Below, in pieces: positions 43,169 through 52,393 of a stretch of 64,000 nt of DNA (its first letter is position 1; each line of letters opens with the position of its first letter). Source of the stretch: Herbidospora daliensis. GTDB taxonomy: Bacteria; Actinomycetota; Actinomycetes; Streptosporangiales; Streptosporangiaceae. The position numbers and the translations under genes are program-made. The stretch covers positions 496,001 to 560,000 of the forward strand of contig NZ_BBXF01000005.1 in assembly GCF_001570585.1 (NCBI RefSeq), given 5' to 3'. The notes beneath the pieces were generated by a model, which saw nothing but the letters and a program-made list of their open reading frames with translations, was not told the origin of the DNA and searched no databases.

Positions 43169-44820
43169 GAAGGGTTCTTCCTTTCGTACAGGTCACGGGC
43201 CGCCTGCGGGGAGACGTACCCCTCGGCGAGGTCGTCGCGGACGGCGGCCGGGTCGCGGTCGCGGGGGTCGCCGTGGCCGCCGCCGCCGGCCGTCAGCACG
43301 GTGACGCGATCACCGGGCGAGACGGCGGTGCGGCGGGTGCTCACCCGCTCCTCCCGGTCGGTGCCGGGGAAGACGATCACCTGGTTGGGCTCGGGCTCGT
43401 GCCCGCCGTCGAGCGCCCACGGGCGCGATCGGGTCTTCTTGACGACCGACAGGAACTCGCCCCCGGTGACGAAGCGGATGTCCCGGCGCAGGCCGGGGCC
43501 GCCCCGGTGCCGTCCGGGCCCGCCGGAGTCGGTGCGGATCTCCAGGCGCTCGACGAACATCCCGGTCCGGGCCTCCAGCACCTCGATCGGGGTGATGCGG
43601 GCCTGGGTCTGGGCGAGGTGGTTGGCCGGGCCGATGCCGTCGTGGTGCGGGGCGCCGCCCCAGCCGACCGGCTCGTTGTTGCTGACCGCGAACAACCTCC
43701 CGGTGTCGGGGTGGACGCCCACCATCATGAAACCCGGCACGTCGCCGCCCGAGGAGGCGGGCAGCCGGTCGGGCATGCCCTGCGCGAGGGCCTTGTAGAT
43801 GAGTTCGAGCGCGACCGTGCCGGTCCACTGGGTGAAGGTGGCCGCCGGGTAGACCGCGTGGAAGAGCGTGCCGGGCTCGGCCCGCACGGTCAGGGCGGTG
43901 AAGTGGCCCGCGTTCGCGGCCTCGCCCGGCGTGGTGATCGCCTTGAACGCGACCCGCGCGGTGGCGATGGTCGCCCCGAGCGGCAGGTTCACCGGGCCGG
44001 CGACGGCGGGCGAGGAACCGGCGAAGTCGACGACGCAGGTCCCGTCGGCGATGGTCACGGTGACCCGCATCTTCACGGGGTCGTCGGTGACGCCGTCGTC
44101 GTCGAGCAGGTCCTCGGCCGTCCACGACCCCTGCGGCAGCGCGGCCAGGGCGTCGGCGGTGGACGCCTCGGCCACCGCGATCACGGTGTCGATCGCCCCG
44201 GCGACGGTGGCACGGCCGTAACGCCGGTCGAGCTCGACCAGGCGGCGCTCACCGGTGCGCAGGGCGGCGATCTGGGCGTGCAGGTCGCCGAGCACCTCGT
44301 CGGGCATGCGCGAGTTGAACCTGATCAGCTCGTGGATCTCGTGCACCGGCTCGCCGCGCGAGACGACCTTCGTCCCGGGGAAGATGACGCCTTCCTGGTG
44401 CATGTCGGTCGAGTCGAGCACGTAGCCCGGGTCCTTCGCGCCCAGGTCCATCCAGTGGGCGCGCACGCACACGAAGCCGATCAGCTCGCCGTCGAAGACG
44501 GGGGCGAACAGGGTCGCGTCGTAGGAGTGGGCGGCGTTCCAGTACGGATAGTTGAGCAGCACCACGTCGCCGGGGTGCAGGTTGTCGCGGCCGACGTACT
44601 CGACGCCCTTGCGGATCGAGTAGTCGTTGGCGCCCAGGAACCGGCTCAGGCCGGTCGACTCGGCGACCAGGCGCAACGCGGGGTCGTAGATCGAGATGCC
44701 GAAGTCGTGCACCTCGTAGATGACGGGGTTGAACGAGGTGCGCACCAGCGTGGCGCGCATCTCCTCGGCGACCGAGACCAGGTGGCTGCGCACGACCTCG
44801 ACGGTGGTGCCGTCAGTCAT
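43165..44820 (-). CDS. hyuB: Hydantoinase B/oxoprolinase family subunit (copy 2)
   Basis: A 551-residue HyuB-family protein. It has the conserved MRATLVRTSFNPVIYEVHDFGISIYD, DVVLLNYPYWNAAHSYDATLFAPVF, AHWMDLGAKDPGYV and C-terminal GPGRHRGGPGLRRDI...LTAGGGGHGDPRDRDP. HyuB acts with the HyuA ATPase in ATP-dependent ring opening of hydantoins, 5-oxoproline or related cyclic amides, or in carboxylation in related enzymes. Very similar to the next gene upstream; identity is highest in the last 120 residues. Overlaps hyuB copy 1 by eight bases. Confidence 0.93.
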   Translation of the reverse strand: MTDGTTVEVVRSHLVSVAEEMRATLVRTSFNPVIYEVHDFGISIYDPALRLVAESTGLSRFLGANDYSIRKGVEYVGRDNLHPGDVVLLNYPYWNAAHSYDATLFAPVFDGELIGFVCVRAHWMDLGAKDPGYVLDSTDMHQEGVIFPGTKVVSRGEPVHEIHELIRFNSRMPDEVLGDLHAQIAALRTGERRLVELDRRYGRATVAGAIDTVIAVAEASTADALAALPQGSWTAEDLLDDDGVTDDPVKMRVTVTIADGTCVVDFAGSSPAVAGPVNLPLGATIATARVAFKAITTPGEAANAGHFTALTVRAEPGTLFHAVYPAATFTQWTGTVALELIYKALAQGMPDRLPASSGGDVPGFMMVGVHPDTGRLFAVSNNEPVGWGGAPHHDGIGPANHLAQTQARITPIEVLEARTGMFVERLEIRTDSGGPGRHRGGPGLRRDIRFVTGGEFLSVVKKTRSRPWALDGGHEPEPNQVIVFPGTDREERVSTRRTAVSPGDRVTVLTAGGGGHGDPRDRDPAAVRDDLAEGYVSPQAARDLYERKNPS

Positions 44821-46480
44821 CGGCGTCCACTCCGTAGAGGTCGCGGGCCGCCTGCGGGGAGACGTACCCCTCGGCGACGTCGTCGCGGACGGCTTCGGGG
44901 TCGCGGTCGCGCGGGTCGCCGTGGCCGCCGCCGCCCGCGGTGAGCAGGGTGACGCGGTCGCCCGGCGACACGGCGGTGCGGCGGGTGCTGACGCGCTCCT
45001 CCCGGTCGGTGCCCGGGAAGACGATCACCTGGTTGGGGTCGGGCTCGTGCCCGCCGTCGAGCGCCCACGGGCGGGATCGGGTCTTCTTGATCACCGACAG
45101 GAACTCGCCCTCGGTGACGAAGCGGATGTCCCGCCGCAGGCCCGCGCCGCCCCGGTGCCGGCCCGCGCCGCCGGAGTCGGTGCGGATCTCGACCCGCTCG
45201 AAGAACATGCCGGTCTTGGCCTCCAGCACCTCGATCGGGGTGGTGCGGCCGGTGCTGCCGGAGACGTGGGTGGCGGCGTGCATGCCGTCGTGGCCGGGGG
45301 TCGCGCCCCAGCCGACCGGGTCGTTGTTGCTGACCGCGAACAACTTCCCGGTGTCGGGGTGGACGCCGACCATCATGAAGCCCGGCACGTCGCCGCCCGA
45401 GGAGGCCGCCAGCCGGTCGGGCATGCCCTGGGCCAGCGCCTTGAGGATCAGCTCGACGGCGACGATGCCGGTCCACAGGGTGAACGTCGGCTGCGGGTAG
45501 ACGGCGTGGAACAGCGTGCCCGGCTCGGCCTTCACCGTCAGCGGCGCGACGGTGCCCTCGTTCGACGGCTGGTCGGCCGAGGTGAGCGACTTGAGCACGA
45601 CCTTGCAGATCGCCTCGGTCGCGCCGTAGGGCATGTTGATCGGCCCGGCCGTCGCCGGGGCCGACCCGGCGAAGTCGACGGTGAAGCCGCCGTCGTCGAT
45701 CGTGACGGTGACCTGCATCTTCACCGGGTCGTCGGTGATGCCGTCGTCGTCGACCCAGTCGACCGCCGTCCACGACCCCTGCGGCAGCGCGGCCAGCGCC
45801 GCGCGGGTGCGCGCCTCCCCGTCGGCGATGATGCGCTCGACGGCGGCCTCGACGGTCGGGCGGCCGAACTTGGCGAGGATCTCCAGGAACCGCCGTTCGC
45901 CGGTACGCAGGGCGGCGATCTGGGCGTGCAGGTCGCCGAGCACCTCGTTCGGCATGCGCGAGTTGAACCGGATCAGCTCGTGGATCTCGTGCACCGGCTC
46001 GCCCCGGGAGACGACCTTCGTCCCGGGGAAGATGAGCCCTTCCTGGTGCATGTCGGTCGAGTCGAGCACGTAGCCGGGGTCTTTCGCGCCCAGGTCCATC
46101 CAGTGGGCCCGCACGCACAGGAAGCCGACCAGGTCGGCGCCCTCGAAGACCGGCGCGAACAGGGTCGCGTCGTAGGCGTGCGCGGAGTTCCAGTACGGAT
46201 AGTTCATCAGCACCACGTCGCCGGGGTGCAGGTTGTCGCGGCCGACGTACTCGACGCCCTTGCGGAGGGCGAAGTCGTTCGCGCCGAGGAAGAAGGTGAG
46301 GCCGGTGGCCTCGGCGATCAGGCGCAGGCCGGCGTCGTACATCGACATGCCGAAGTCGTGCACCTCGTAGATCACCGGGTTGAACGAGGTGCGCACCAGC
46401 GTGGCGCGCATCTCCTCGGCCGCCGACAGCAGGTAGCTGCGCACGACCTCCACGGTCGCGCCGTCGAGCGTGGTCATCAC
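44813..46480 (-). CDS. hyuB: Hydantoinase B/oxoprolinase family subunit (copy 1)
   Basis: A 555-residue HyuB-family protein, adjacent paralogue of the following gene. The N- and C-terminal thirds match copy 2 almost residue for residue. The middle (about 200-410: RFLEILAKFGRPTVEAAVERIIADGEA, PYGATEAICKVVLKSLTSADQPSNEG) and the segment GATPGHDGMHAATHVSGSTG have diverged, suggesting different substrate or partner contacts. GTG 46480 (or ATG 46477) overlaps the hyuA stop. Probably cytosolic, complexed with HyuA. Confidence 0.93.
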   Translation of the reverse strand: MMTTLDGATVEVVRSYLLSAAEEMRATLVRTSFNPVIYEVHDFGMSMYDAGLRLIAEATGLTFFLGANDFALRKGVEYVGRDNLHPGDVVLMNYPYWNSAHAYDATLFAPVFEGADLVGFLCVRAHWMDLGAKDPGYVLDSTDMHQEGLIFPGTKVVSRGEPVHEIHELIRFNSRMPNEVLGDLHAQIAALRTGERRFLEILAKFGRPTVEAAVERIIADGEARTRAALAALPQGSWTAVDWVDDDGITDDPVKMQVTVTIDDGGFTVDFAGSAPATAGPINMPYGATEAICKVVLKSLTSADQPSNEGTVAPLTVKAEPGTLFHAVYPQPTFTLWTGIVAVELILKALAQGMPDRLAASSGGDVPGFMMVGVHPDTGKLFAVSNNDPVGWGATPGHDGMHAATHVSGSTGRTTPIEVLEAKTGMFFERVEIRTDSGGAGRHRGGAGLRRDIRFVTEGEFLSVIKKTRSRPWALDGGHEPDPNQVIVFPGTDREERVSTRRTAVSPGDRVTLLTAGGGGHGDPRDRDPEAVRDDVAEGYVSPQAARDLYGVDADD

Positions 46481-48519
46481 GCCTCCCCGTCGAGGGTCAC
46501 CAGCAGGTGGCCGTATTCGTCGACCTCGACCCGCTGGCCGCTGGGCACCACGGTCGTGGACGTGCCCTCGTCGACCAGGGCCGGACCGGCGAAGGCGTCG
46601 CCGGGCGCGAGGTCGGCCCGGTCGTAGACCGCGAACGAGGTCAGCGCCCGGGTGCCGAAGTCGTAGGCCCGCCGGTACGTCGGCACGGGGGCCTTCTCAC
46701 CGCGCGGCGGGCGGGTCAGTTCGGGGCGGTCGGCCCGGCCGACGCCGCGGACCCGCAGGTTGAGGATCTGGAGCCGGTTGTCCATCGCGTGGCCGTAGCG
46801 GGCGCGGTGCAGCTCCTCGAACGCGACCCGGACGGTCTCCGCGTCGAGGTCGCGGCCGACCGGGACGGTGAGTGTGTGTTCCTGGCCCAGGTAGCGCAGT
46901 TCGAGCTGCCGCTCCAGGATCGCCAGCTCGGCGGGGATGCCCTGCTCCGTCAGCGAGGCCACCGCCTCGGCCTCGACCTCGCGGAAACGGTCGTCCAGGT
47001 CGGCGAGGTCGAGGTCGTCGAGGGTCGCCATGACGGTCCGGGAGAAGTCGCCGACGATGTCGGCCGACAACATGCCCCAGGCCGAGAAGCCCGAGGGCGC
47101 GAACGGCACCACGACCTCGCGGATGCCCATCTCCCTGGCCAGCAGCGGGGCCAGCAGCGGCCCGGCCCCGCCGAACGCGAGCAGCGAGAAGACGCGCGGG
47201 TCGTGGCCGCGCTCCACGGTGATCTGCCGGACCGCGCCGACCGTCTTGGCCAGCAGCACGTCGAACACCCCGGCGGCGGCCGACTCGACCGGCAAACCGA
47301 GCGGCCCGGCGATCTGCTCCGCCAGCGCCGCGCGGGCGGCGTCGGCGTGCAGGCCCATCTCGCCGCCGAGGAACCGGTCGGGGTCGACGTAGCCGAGCAC
47401 GACGGCGGCGTCGGTGACCGTGGGCCGGGTGCCGCCCCGGCCGTAGGAGACCGGGCCGGGGTCGGCCCCGGCGCTCTCGGGGCCGACCTTGAGCAGGCCC
47501 CGGTCGAGCCAGGCGATCGAGCCGCCGCCCGCGCCGATGGTGCGGATGTCGTACGTCGGGATGAGCAGCGGGAAGTGTTCGAGCTGGGCCTCGTACGCGG
47601 CCACCGCCGAGCCGCGCTCGATGACGCACGCGTCGAGCGAGGTGCCGCCGATGTCGAAGGTCAGCAGGTAGTCGCGCTTGAGGGCGTCGGCCAGGTAGGC
47701 CGCGCCGACGATGCCCCCGGCCGGGCCGGACAACACCGTGTGCGTGGGCGAGGTCTTGGCCACCGCCGACGTCATCGAGCCGCCGCCCGAGCGCATGATG
47801 AGGAACCGGCCGCCGAAGCCGCGCGCGGCCAGCCCGGCCTCCAACTCGTCGACGTAGCTCTCGAAGATGGGCCGGATGTAGGCCTCCAGCACCGTGGTGC
47901 TGGTGCGTTCGTACTCGCGGTACTCGCGCACGATGTCGGTCGAGAGTGACAGGCTGACCTGCGGATACGCCTCGCGGATGAGGTCGGCCGCCTGCCGCTC
48001 GTGGGCCGGGTTGAGGTAGGAGTGCAGGAAGCAGACGGCGATGCCGTGCACGCCGTGCTCCTCGACCAGGGTGCGGGCCGCCGCGCGCACGCTGTCGGGG
48101 TCGAGGTCCTCCACCACGCGGCCCCGGTAGTCGAGCCGGCCCTTCACGCCCGCCGTGTGGCGGCGCTTGACCAGGCTCCGCGGGCGTTCGTACTGGAAGT
48201 CGTACATGTGGTCGGGCGGCACGTTGCCCCGGCCGATGAGGAAGACGTCGCGGAAGCCCTCGTTGGTGATGATGCCGGTCGGACCGCCCCGGCGCTCCAG
48301 CACGGCGTTCAGGCCGAGGGTGGTGCCGTGGATGAACAGCTCCACCCGGGACAGGTCGGTGCCGAGCGCCTCGATCGCGTTGAGCACCCCCTCCCACGGC
48401 CGCGCCGGGGTGGTGGACGCCTTGCGGAACCTGACCCGGCCGGTGCGCGAGTCGAGCTCCATCGCGTCGACGAAGGTGCCCCCGATGTCGACGGCCAGCC
48501 GGATGGTGCGATCAGACAC
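46477..48519 (-). CDS. hyuA: Hydantoinase A/oxoprolinase family subunit
   Basis: A 680-residue HyuA-family protein of the ASKHA ATPase fold. IRLAVDIGGTFVDAMELD is phosphate-binding loop 1, GTTLGLNAVLERRGGPTGIITNEGF the N-terminal domain, TVLSGPAGGIVGAAYLADALKRDYLLTFDIGGTSLDACVI the second nucleotide-binding half, and VFSLLAFGGAGPLLAPLLAREMGIREVVVP the C-terminal motif. I prefer GTG 48519, ten bases after an AAAGG site; GTG 48528 is possible. It couples ATP hydrolysis to ring opening with HyuB. Overlaps the ABC ATPase gene upstream. Confidence 0.93.
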   Translation of the reverse strand: MSDRTIRLAVDIGGTFVDAMELDSRTGRVRFRKASTTPARPWEGVLNAIEALGTDLSRVELFIHGTTLGLNAVLERRGGPTGIITNEGFRDVFLIGRGNVPPDHMYDFQYERPRSLVKRRHTAGVKGRLDYRGRVVEDLDPDSVRAAARTLVEEHGVHGIAVCFLHSYLNPAHERQAADLIREAYPQVSLSLSTDIVREYREYERTSTTVLEAYIRPIFESYVDELEAGLAARGFGGRFLIMRSGGGSMTSAVAKTSPTHTVLSGPAGGIVGAAYLADALKRDYLLTFDIGGTSLDACVIERGSAVAAYEAQLEHFPLLIPTYDIRTIGAGGGSIAWLDRGLLKVGPESAGADPGPVSYGRGGTRPTVTDAAVVLGYVDPDRFLGGEMGLHADAARAALAEQIAGPLGLPVESAAAGVFDVLLAKTVGAVRQITVERGHDPRVFSLLAFGGAGPLLAPLLAREMGIREVVVPFAPSGFSAWGMLSADIVGDFSRTVMATLDDLDLADLDDRFREVEAEAVASLTEQGIPAELAILERQLELRYLGQEHTLTVPVGRDLDAETVRVAFEELHRARYGHAMDNRLQILNLRVRGVGRADRPELTRPPRGEKAPVPTYRRAYDFGTRALTSFAVYDRADLAPGDAFAGPALVDEGTSTTVVPSGQRVEVDEYGHLLVTLDGEA

Positions 48520-50524
48520 GGATGTCACTACCTTTCAGCAGATCGGGGATCTCGGGCACCCGGCGGCAGGCCGCGCGGGCGGCCCCGTAGGACCGCAGCT
48601 CCTGCTCCTCGGCCCGGCAGCGGTCGTCGGCGAACGGGCAGCGCGCGGCCAGCGGGCACCCCGTGGCGTCGGCCTCGGTGTCGTCGAGGTCGTCGGTGAG
48701 CGTCACCTTCGGGCCGGCGAAGCCGGCGCCGAGGCTGGGCGCGCTCGCCAGCAGCGCCCGGGTGTAGGGGTGGCGGGGGTTGCCGAAGACCTCCTCGACC
48801 GGGCCCTCCTCGACGATGCGGCCGAGGTAGAGCACGATCACGCGGTCGGCGAAGCCGCGCACGGTGGCCAGGTCGTGGGAGATGAAGACCGAGCCCCGCG
48901 TCGGGTCGCGCACCACGCCGGCGATCACTTCGAGGATCTGCGCCTGCACGGTGACGTCGAGCGCCGAGGTCGGTTCGTCGAAGACGAGCACGTCGGGTTC
49001 GCCGGCCAGCGCGCGGGCGATGCACACCCGCTGCGCCTGCCCGCCGGAGAGTTCGTGGGGGTGGCGGGTGAGCATCGAGCGGTCGAGCTCCAGCCGGTCG
49101 ACCACGGCCTCGACGCGCTCGGCCCGCTGGGCCGCCGGCAGGCCGAGGGCGCGCAGCGGTTCGCCGATGGCGTCGGCGACGGTGCGGCGCGGGCTGAGAG
49201 AGCCGATCGGGTCCTGGAACACCATCTGGACGCGGGTCCGCAACTGGCGCAGCTCACGCCCGCGCAGGTCGGACATGCGCGCCCCGGCGACCTTCACGTC
49301 GCCGCGCGCGGGCGGCACCAGGCCGAGCAGCAGCTTGGCGAGGGTGCTCTTGCCGCAGCCGCTCTCCCCCACGACGCCGAGCGTCTCGCCCGCCGCCACC
49401 CGCAGGCTGACCCCGCGCAGCGCGGCGTGACCGCCTTTGCCGAAGCGGCTGCGGTAGACCACGTGCGCGTCGTCGACCTCCAGCACGGTCTCGGCCGCCG
49501 CCGTCACCCGCTCGGGCGTCTCGGCGGGTTCCGAAACGGCGAGTTCGTCGGTACGGGGGTGGAAACAGGCCAGCGTCCAGTCGTCGGCGGCCCCGGGCAC
49601 CGGACGCGAAGAGGGCCGGTCGGCGGTGCACTCGGCGGTGGCGTGCGCGCAGCGCGGCGCGAACGGGCACTCGCGCGGGGCCGCCGTCAGCAGCGGCATC
49701 GCGCCCGGGGTGGCGACGACCGCGCGGCCGTCGACGTCGGGCACCGACCGCAACAACGCCCGCGTGTACGGATGGGCGGGCCGCCCCAGCACCCGCGCGG
49801 CCGGGCCGCTCTCCACCACGGTGCCCGCGTAGAGCACCACGACCCGGTCGCACACCCCGGCGACGGAGGCCAGATCGTGGGAGATGAGCAGCACGCCCCG
49901 GCCGTCGGCGTCGGCGGCGTGCCGGAACTGGCGCAGGATCTCCTTGGTCAGCGTCACGTCGAGGCCGGTGGTGGGCTCGTCGGCGATGAGCAGGCCGGGG
50001 GCGCAGCCGGTGGCCAGCGAGATCATCACCCGCTGCGCCATGCCGCCCGACAGTTCGTGCGGGTAGGCGCCCAGCCGCCGCCGCGGCGAGCGGATGCCGA
50101 CCGCCGCGAACTGCTCCTCGGCCGCCTGCCGCGCCTCGGCCTCGGTGAGCCGCCGGTGGGTGGTCAGCCGGTCGGTGAGCTGGCGGCCCACGGTCCGGGT
50201 CGGGCTCAGCGCGCCGCGCGGGTTCTGGAAGCAGATGGCCGCGCCGTGCCCCCGGTGGCGGCGCAGCGCGCCGGCGTCCATGCGGAGCACGTCGTCGCCC
50301 TCGAAGCGGACCGCGCCGGTGGCGTGCGACCCGCCGGGGAGCAGCCCGACGATCGAGCGGGCGACCATGCTCTTGCCGCCGCCGCTCTCCCCCACCAGGC
50401 CGACCACCTCGCCCCGGCCGACCCGCAGCGAGACGCCGCTGAGCGCGGCCACCTCGCGGCCGGGCCGGCGGATGACGACCGACAGATCCTCGATCGAGAG
50501 CAGGTCTGGATCCACGGGGCTCAC
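48512..50524 (-). CDS. Peptide-type ABC transporter, fused dual ATPase (DppD-DppF-like)
   Basis: A 670-residue double ATPase. NBD1 (about 6-330): GESGGGKS, LSGGMAQR, GLLIADEPTTGLD and the oligopeptide-type C-terminal Cys region CPFAPRCAHATAEC. NBD2 (about 345-670): [28 protein letters not shown] and CPLAARCPFADDRC. GTG 50524 overlaps the permease stop (GTGA). The Cys-rich tails of Dpp/Opp ATPases bind an iron-sulfur cluster in known relatives. The partner of the two permeases and TAT-lipoprotein binding protein upstream. In the second importer of the cluster the two ATPases are separate genes. Confidence 0.93.
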   Translation of the reverse strand: MSPVDPDLLSIEDLSVVIRRPGREVAALSGVSLRVGRGEVVGLVGESGGGKSMVARSIVGLLPGGSHATGAVRFEGDDVLRMDAGALRRHRGHGAAICFQNPRGALSPTRTVGRQLTDRLTTHRRLTEAEARQAAEEQFAAVGIRSPRRRLGAYPHELSGGMAQRVMISLATGCAPGLLIADEPTTGLDVTLTKEILRQFRHAADADGRGVLLISHDLASVAGVCDRVVVLYAGTVVESGPAARVLGRPAHPYTRALLRSVPDVDGRAVVATPGAMPLLTAAPRECPFAPRCAHATAECTADRPSSRPVPGAADDWTLACFHPRTDELAVSEPAETPERVTAAAETVLEVDDAHVVYRSRFGKGGHAALRGVSLRVAAGETLGVVGESGCGKSTLAKLLLGLVPPARGDVKVAGARMSDLRGRELRQLRTRVQMVFQDPIGSLSPRRTVADAIGEPLRALGLPAAQRAERVEAVVDRLELDRSMLTRHPHELSGGQAQRVCIARALAGEPDVLVFDEPTSALDVTVQAQILEVIAGVVRDPTRGSVFISHDLATVRGFADRVIVLYLGRIVEEGPVEEVFGNPRHPYTRALLASAPSLGAGFAGPKVTLTDDLDDTEADATGCPLAARCPFADDRCRAEEQELRSYGAARAACRRVPEIPDLLKGSDIRV

Positions 50525-51369
50525 CGCCGCTTCGCTTCGGCGCGCTCCTGGAGGCCCTCGCCGAGGAGGCTGAAGCCGAGCACGCAAATGAGCAGGACAA
50601 GGCCGGGCGGGACCGAGGTCCACCAGCGCCCGGCCACCACGTCGGGGCTGCCGAGGCTGATCATCGCGCCCCACTCGGCGGCCGGGACGGTCACGCCCAG
50701 CCCGAGGAACGAGAGCCCGGCGAGGGTGAGCATCGCCCACCCGGCGTTCAGCGGCGCGATCACCCTGACCGGGGTCAGGCTGTTGGGCAGCACGTGCCGC
50801 CACACCACCCCGAAGGTCGAGGCGCCCGAGGTGACGGCCGCGGCCACGAACGCCGACTCGCGCACGGTGCGCACCTCGGCCCGGACCAGCCGGGCGTAGG
50901 CGGGCGCGTTCACCGCCGCGATCACCGCGATCAGGTTGCCGGTGCCGTTGCCGACCAGCGCCGCGACCGCCAGCGCGAGGATGAAGGTGGGGAACGCCTG
51001 GAAGACGTCGACCACGCGCATCAGCACGTCGTCGACCCAGCCGCCGAGGTAACCGGCGACCAGGCCGAGCGCGGTCCCGGCGACGACGGCCACGGCGACC
51101 CCGGCGACCGCGATCCCGAGGTCGAGGCGGCCGGCGTGCAGGAGCCTGCTCCAGACGTCCATGCCGTTGGCGTCGGTGCCGAGCGGGTGGCCGGGGCCGG
51201 GCGGCACGAGCGTGCCGAGGGGGTCGATCTCGGTCGGCCCCCAGCCGGTGAGCAGCGGCGCGAGGATCGCCGCCAGCGCGACGACGGCCAGGATCACCGA
51301 GCCGGTGACGATGAGGACGGTGGCGAAGCGGCCCGGACGGGCCGTGCCGACGACGACGGTCTCAGCCAT
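50521..51369 (-). CDS. Peptide-type ABC permease (DppC-like)
   Basis: A 282-residue permease with an N-terminal helix (VTGSVILAVVALAAILAPLL), the HPLGTDANGMDVWSRLLHAGR extracytoplasmic phrase of DppC/OppC, and the BPD_transp_1 core with the EAA-like loop (AAVTSGASTFGVVWRHVLPNSLTP). Start ATG 51369 with GAGAGGTGG in front; GTG 51378 is in frame. Second inner-membrane subunit of importer 2. Confidence 0.93.
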   Translation of the reverse strand: MAETVVVGTARPGRFATVLIVTGSVILAVVALAAILAPLLTGWGPTEIDPLGTLVPPGPGHPLGTDANGMDVWSRLLHAGRLDLGIAVAGVAVAVVAGTALGLVAGYLGGWVDDVLMRVVDVFQAFPTFILALAVAALVGNGTGNLIAVIAAVNAPAYARLVRAEVRTVRESAFVAAAVTSGASTFGVVWRHVLPNSLTPVRVIAPLNAGWAMLTLAGLSFLGLGVTVPAAEWGAMISLGSPDVVAGRWWTSVPPGLVLLICVLGFSLLGEGLQERAEAKRR

Positions 51370-51381
51370 GACGACCACCTC

Positions 51382-52392
51382 TCAGATCTGCACGCGCGGG
51401 TCGAGGGCGGCCTGCGCCACGTCGGCGATGAGGAAGACCACGACGTAGCAGAACGCGATCACCAGGACCGACGCCTGCACGACCGGGTAGTCGCGGTAGA
51501 GCAGGCCGCGCAGCGCCCACTGGCCGAAGCCCTGCCACGAGAACACGTACTCGACCAGCACGGTCGAGCCGATCGAGGTGCCGAACACCAGCGCGGCCAG
51601 CGACGGCAGCCGGGCCAGCGTCGCCCGCAGCAGGTAGCCGCGCAGCAGCGTGCGCCCGCCCAGGCCGTGGGCGGTGGCCGCGATGTACGGCTCGGAGTGC
51701 AGCACCTCCAGCGCCGAGGCCCGCACGCTGCGCAGCAGCGGCGCGACGACCACGATCGCCAGCGTCGCCACCGGCAGGATCAGGTGCGCCAGCGCCGACC
51801 CGAACGCCGGGCCGTTGAGCGTCAGCGCGGCGTCGAGCAGGTCGGCCCCGGTGAGCGGGGTCAGGTTCGTGTCGGGGTCGACCCGCCCGCTGGGGGCGGG
51901 GAACCAGCCGAGCACGCTGTAGCCGACCAGGATCAGCACCAGCCCGAGCCAGAACTCCGGCATCGAGTTGCCGACCAGGGCCAGCAGCCGCACCCCGTGG
52001 TCGCCCGCCCGGTCGGCGCGGCGCGCCGACCAGACGCCCAGCAGCACGGCGACCACCAGGGCCACCGCGAGCGCCAGCACGACCAGTTCGAAGGTCGGGC
52101 CGATGCGCAGCCCGATCTCCGCGCCGACCGAGGTGCCGCTCTGGATGGAGGTGCCGAGGTCGCCGGTGACCAGCCCGCCGAGGTAGTCGAGGAACTGCTT
52201 CACGACGGGCTGGTCGAGGCCGTAGCGGGCCCGCGCGGCGGCGGCGTCCTCGGGTGTGGCGTTCGGGCCGAGGATGGTCCGGATCGGGTCGCCGGGCAGC
52301 ACCCGGACCAGCAGGAAGGTCAGGACGACCACTCCGAGCAGCACCGGGATGAGCTGGAGCAGCCGCCTGACGAGGAAGCGGACGATCCTCAT
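51382..52392 (-). CDS. Peptide-type ABC permease (DppB-like)
   Basis: A 336-residue permease. IVRFLVRRLLQLIPVLLGVVVLTFLLVRVLPGDPI is the DppB/OppB N-terminus, with YGLDQPVVKQFLDYLGGLVTGDLGTSI and the cytoplasmic EAA loop (AHGLGGRTLLRGYLLRATLARLPSL). Five or six membrane helices. One base separates it from the binding-protein stop at 52394. First permease of importer 2. Confidence 0.94.
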   Translation of the reverse strand: MRIVRFLVRRLLQLIPVLLGVVVLTFLLVRVLPGDPIRTILGPNATPEDAAAARARYGLDQPVVKQFLDYLGGLVTGDLGTSIQSGTSVGAEIGLRIGPTFELVVLALAVALVVAVLLGVWSARRADRAGDHGVRLLALVGNSMPEFWLGLVLILVGYSVLGWFPAPSGRVDPDTNLTPLTGADLLDAALTLNGPAFGSALAHLILPVATLAIVVVAPLLRSVRASALEVLHSEPYIAATAHGLGGRTLLRGYLLRATLARLPSLAALVFGTSIGSTVLVEYVFSWQGFGQWALRGLLYRDYPVVQASVLVIAFCYVVVFLIADVAQAALDPRVQI

Positions 52393-52393
52393 G

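Noticed and set aside
43165-46480. Possible assembly duplication of one hyuB gene
   Set aside because: The two copies differ substantially in the middle third, with sensible protein differences, so both are real genes.
48512-50524. Possible missing stop/frameshift joining two ABC ATPases
   Set aside because: Fused DppD-DppF ATPases are well known in actinobacteria, and both halves keep all motifs with a normal linker.
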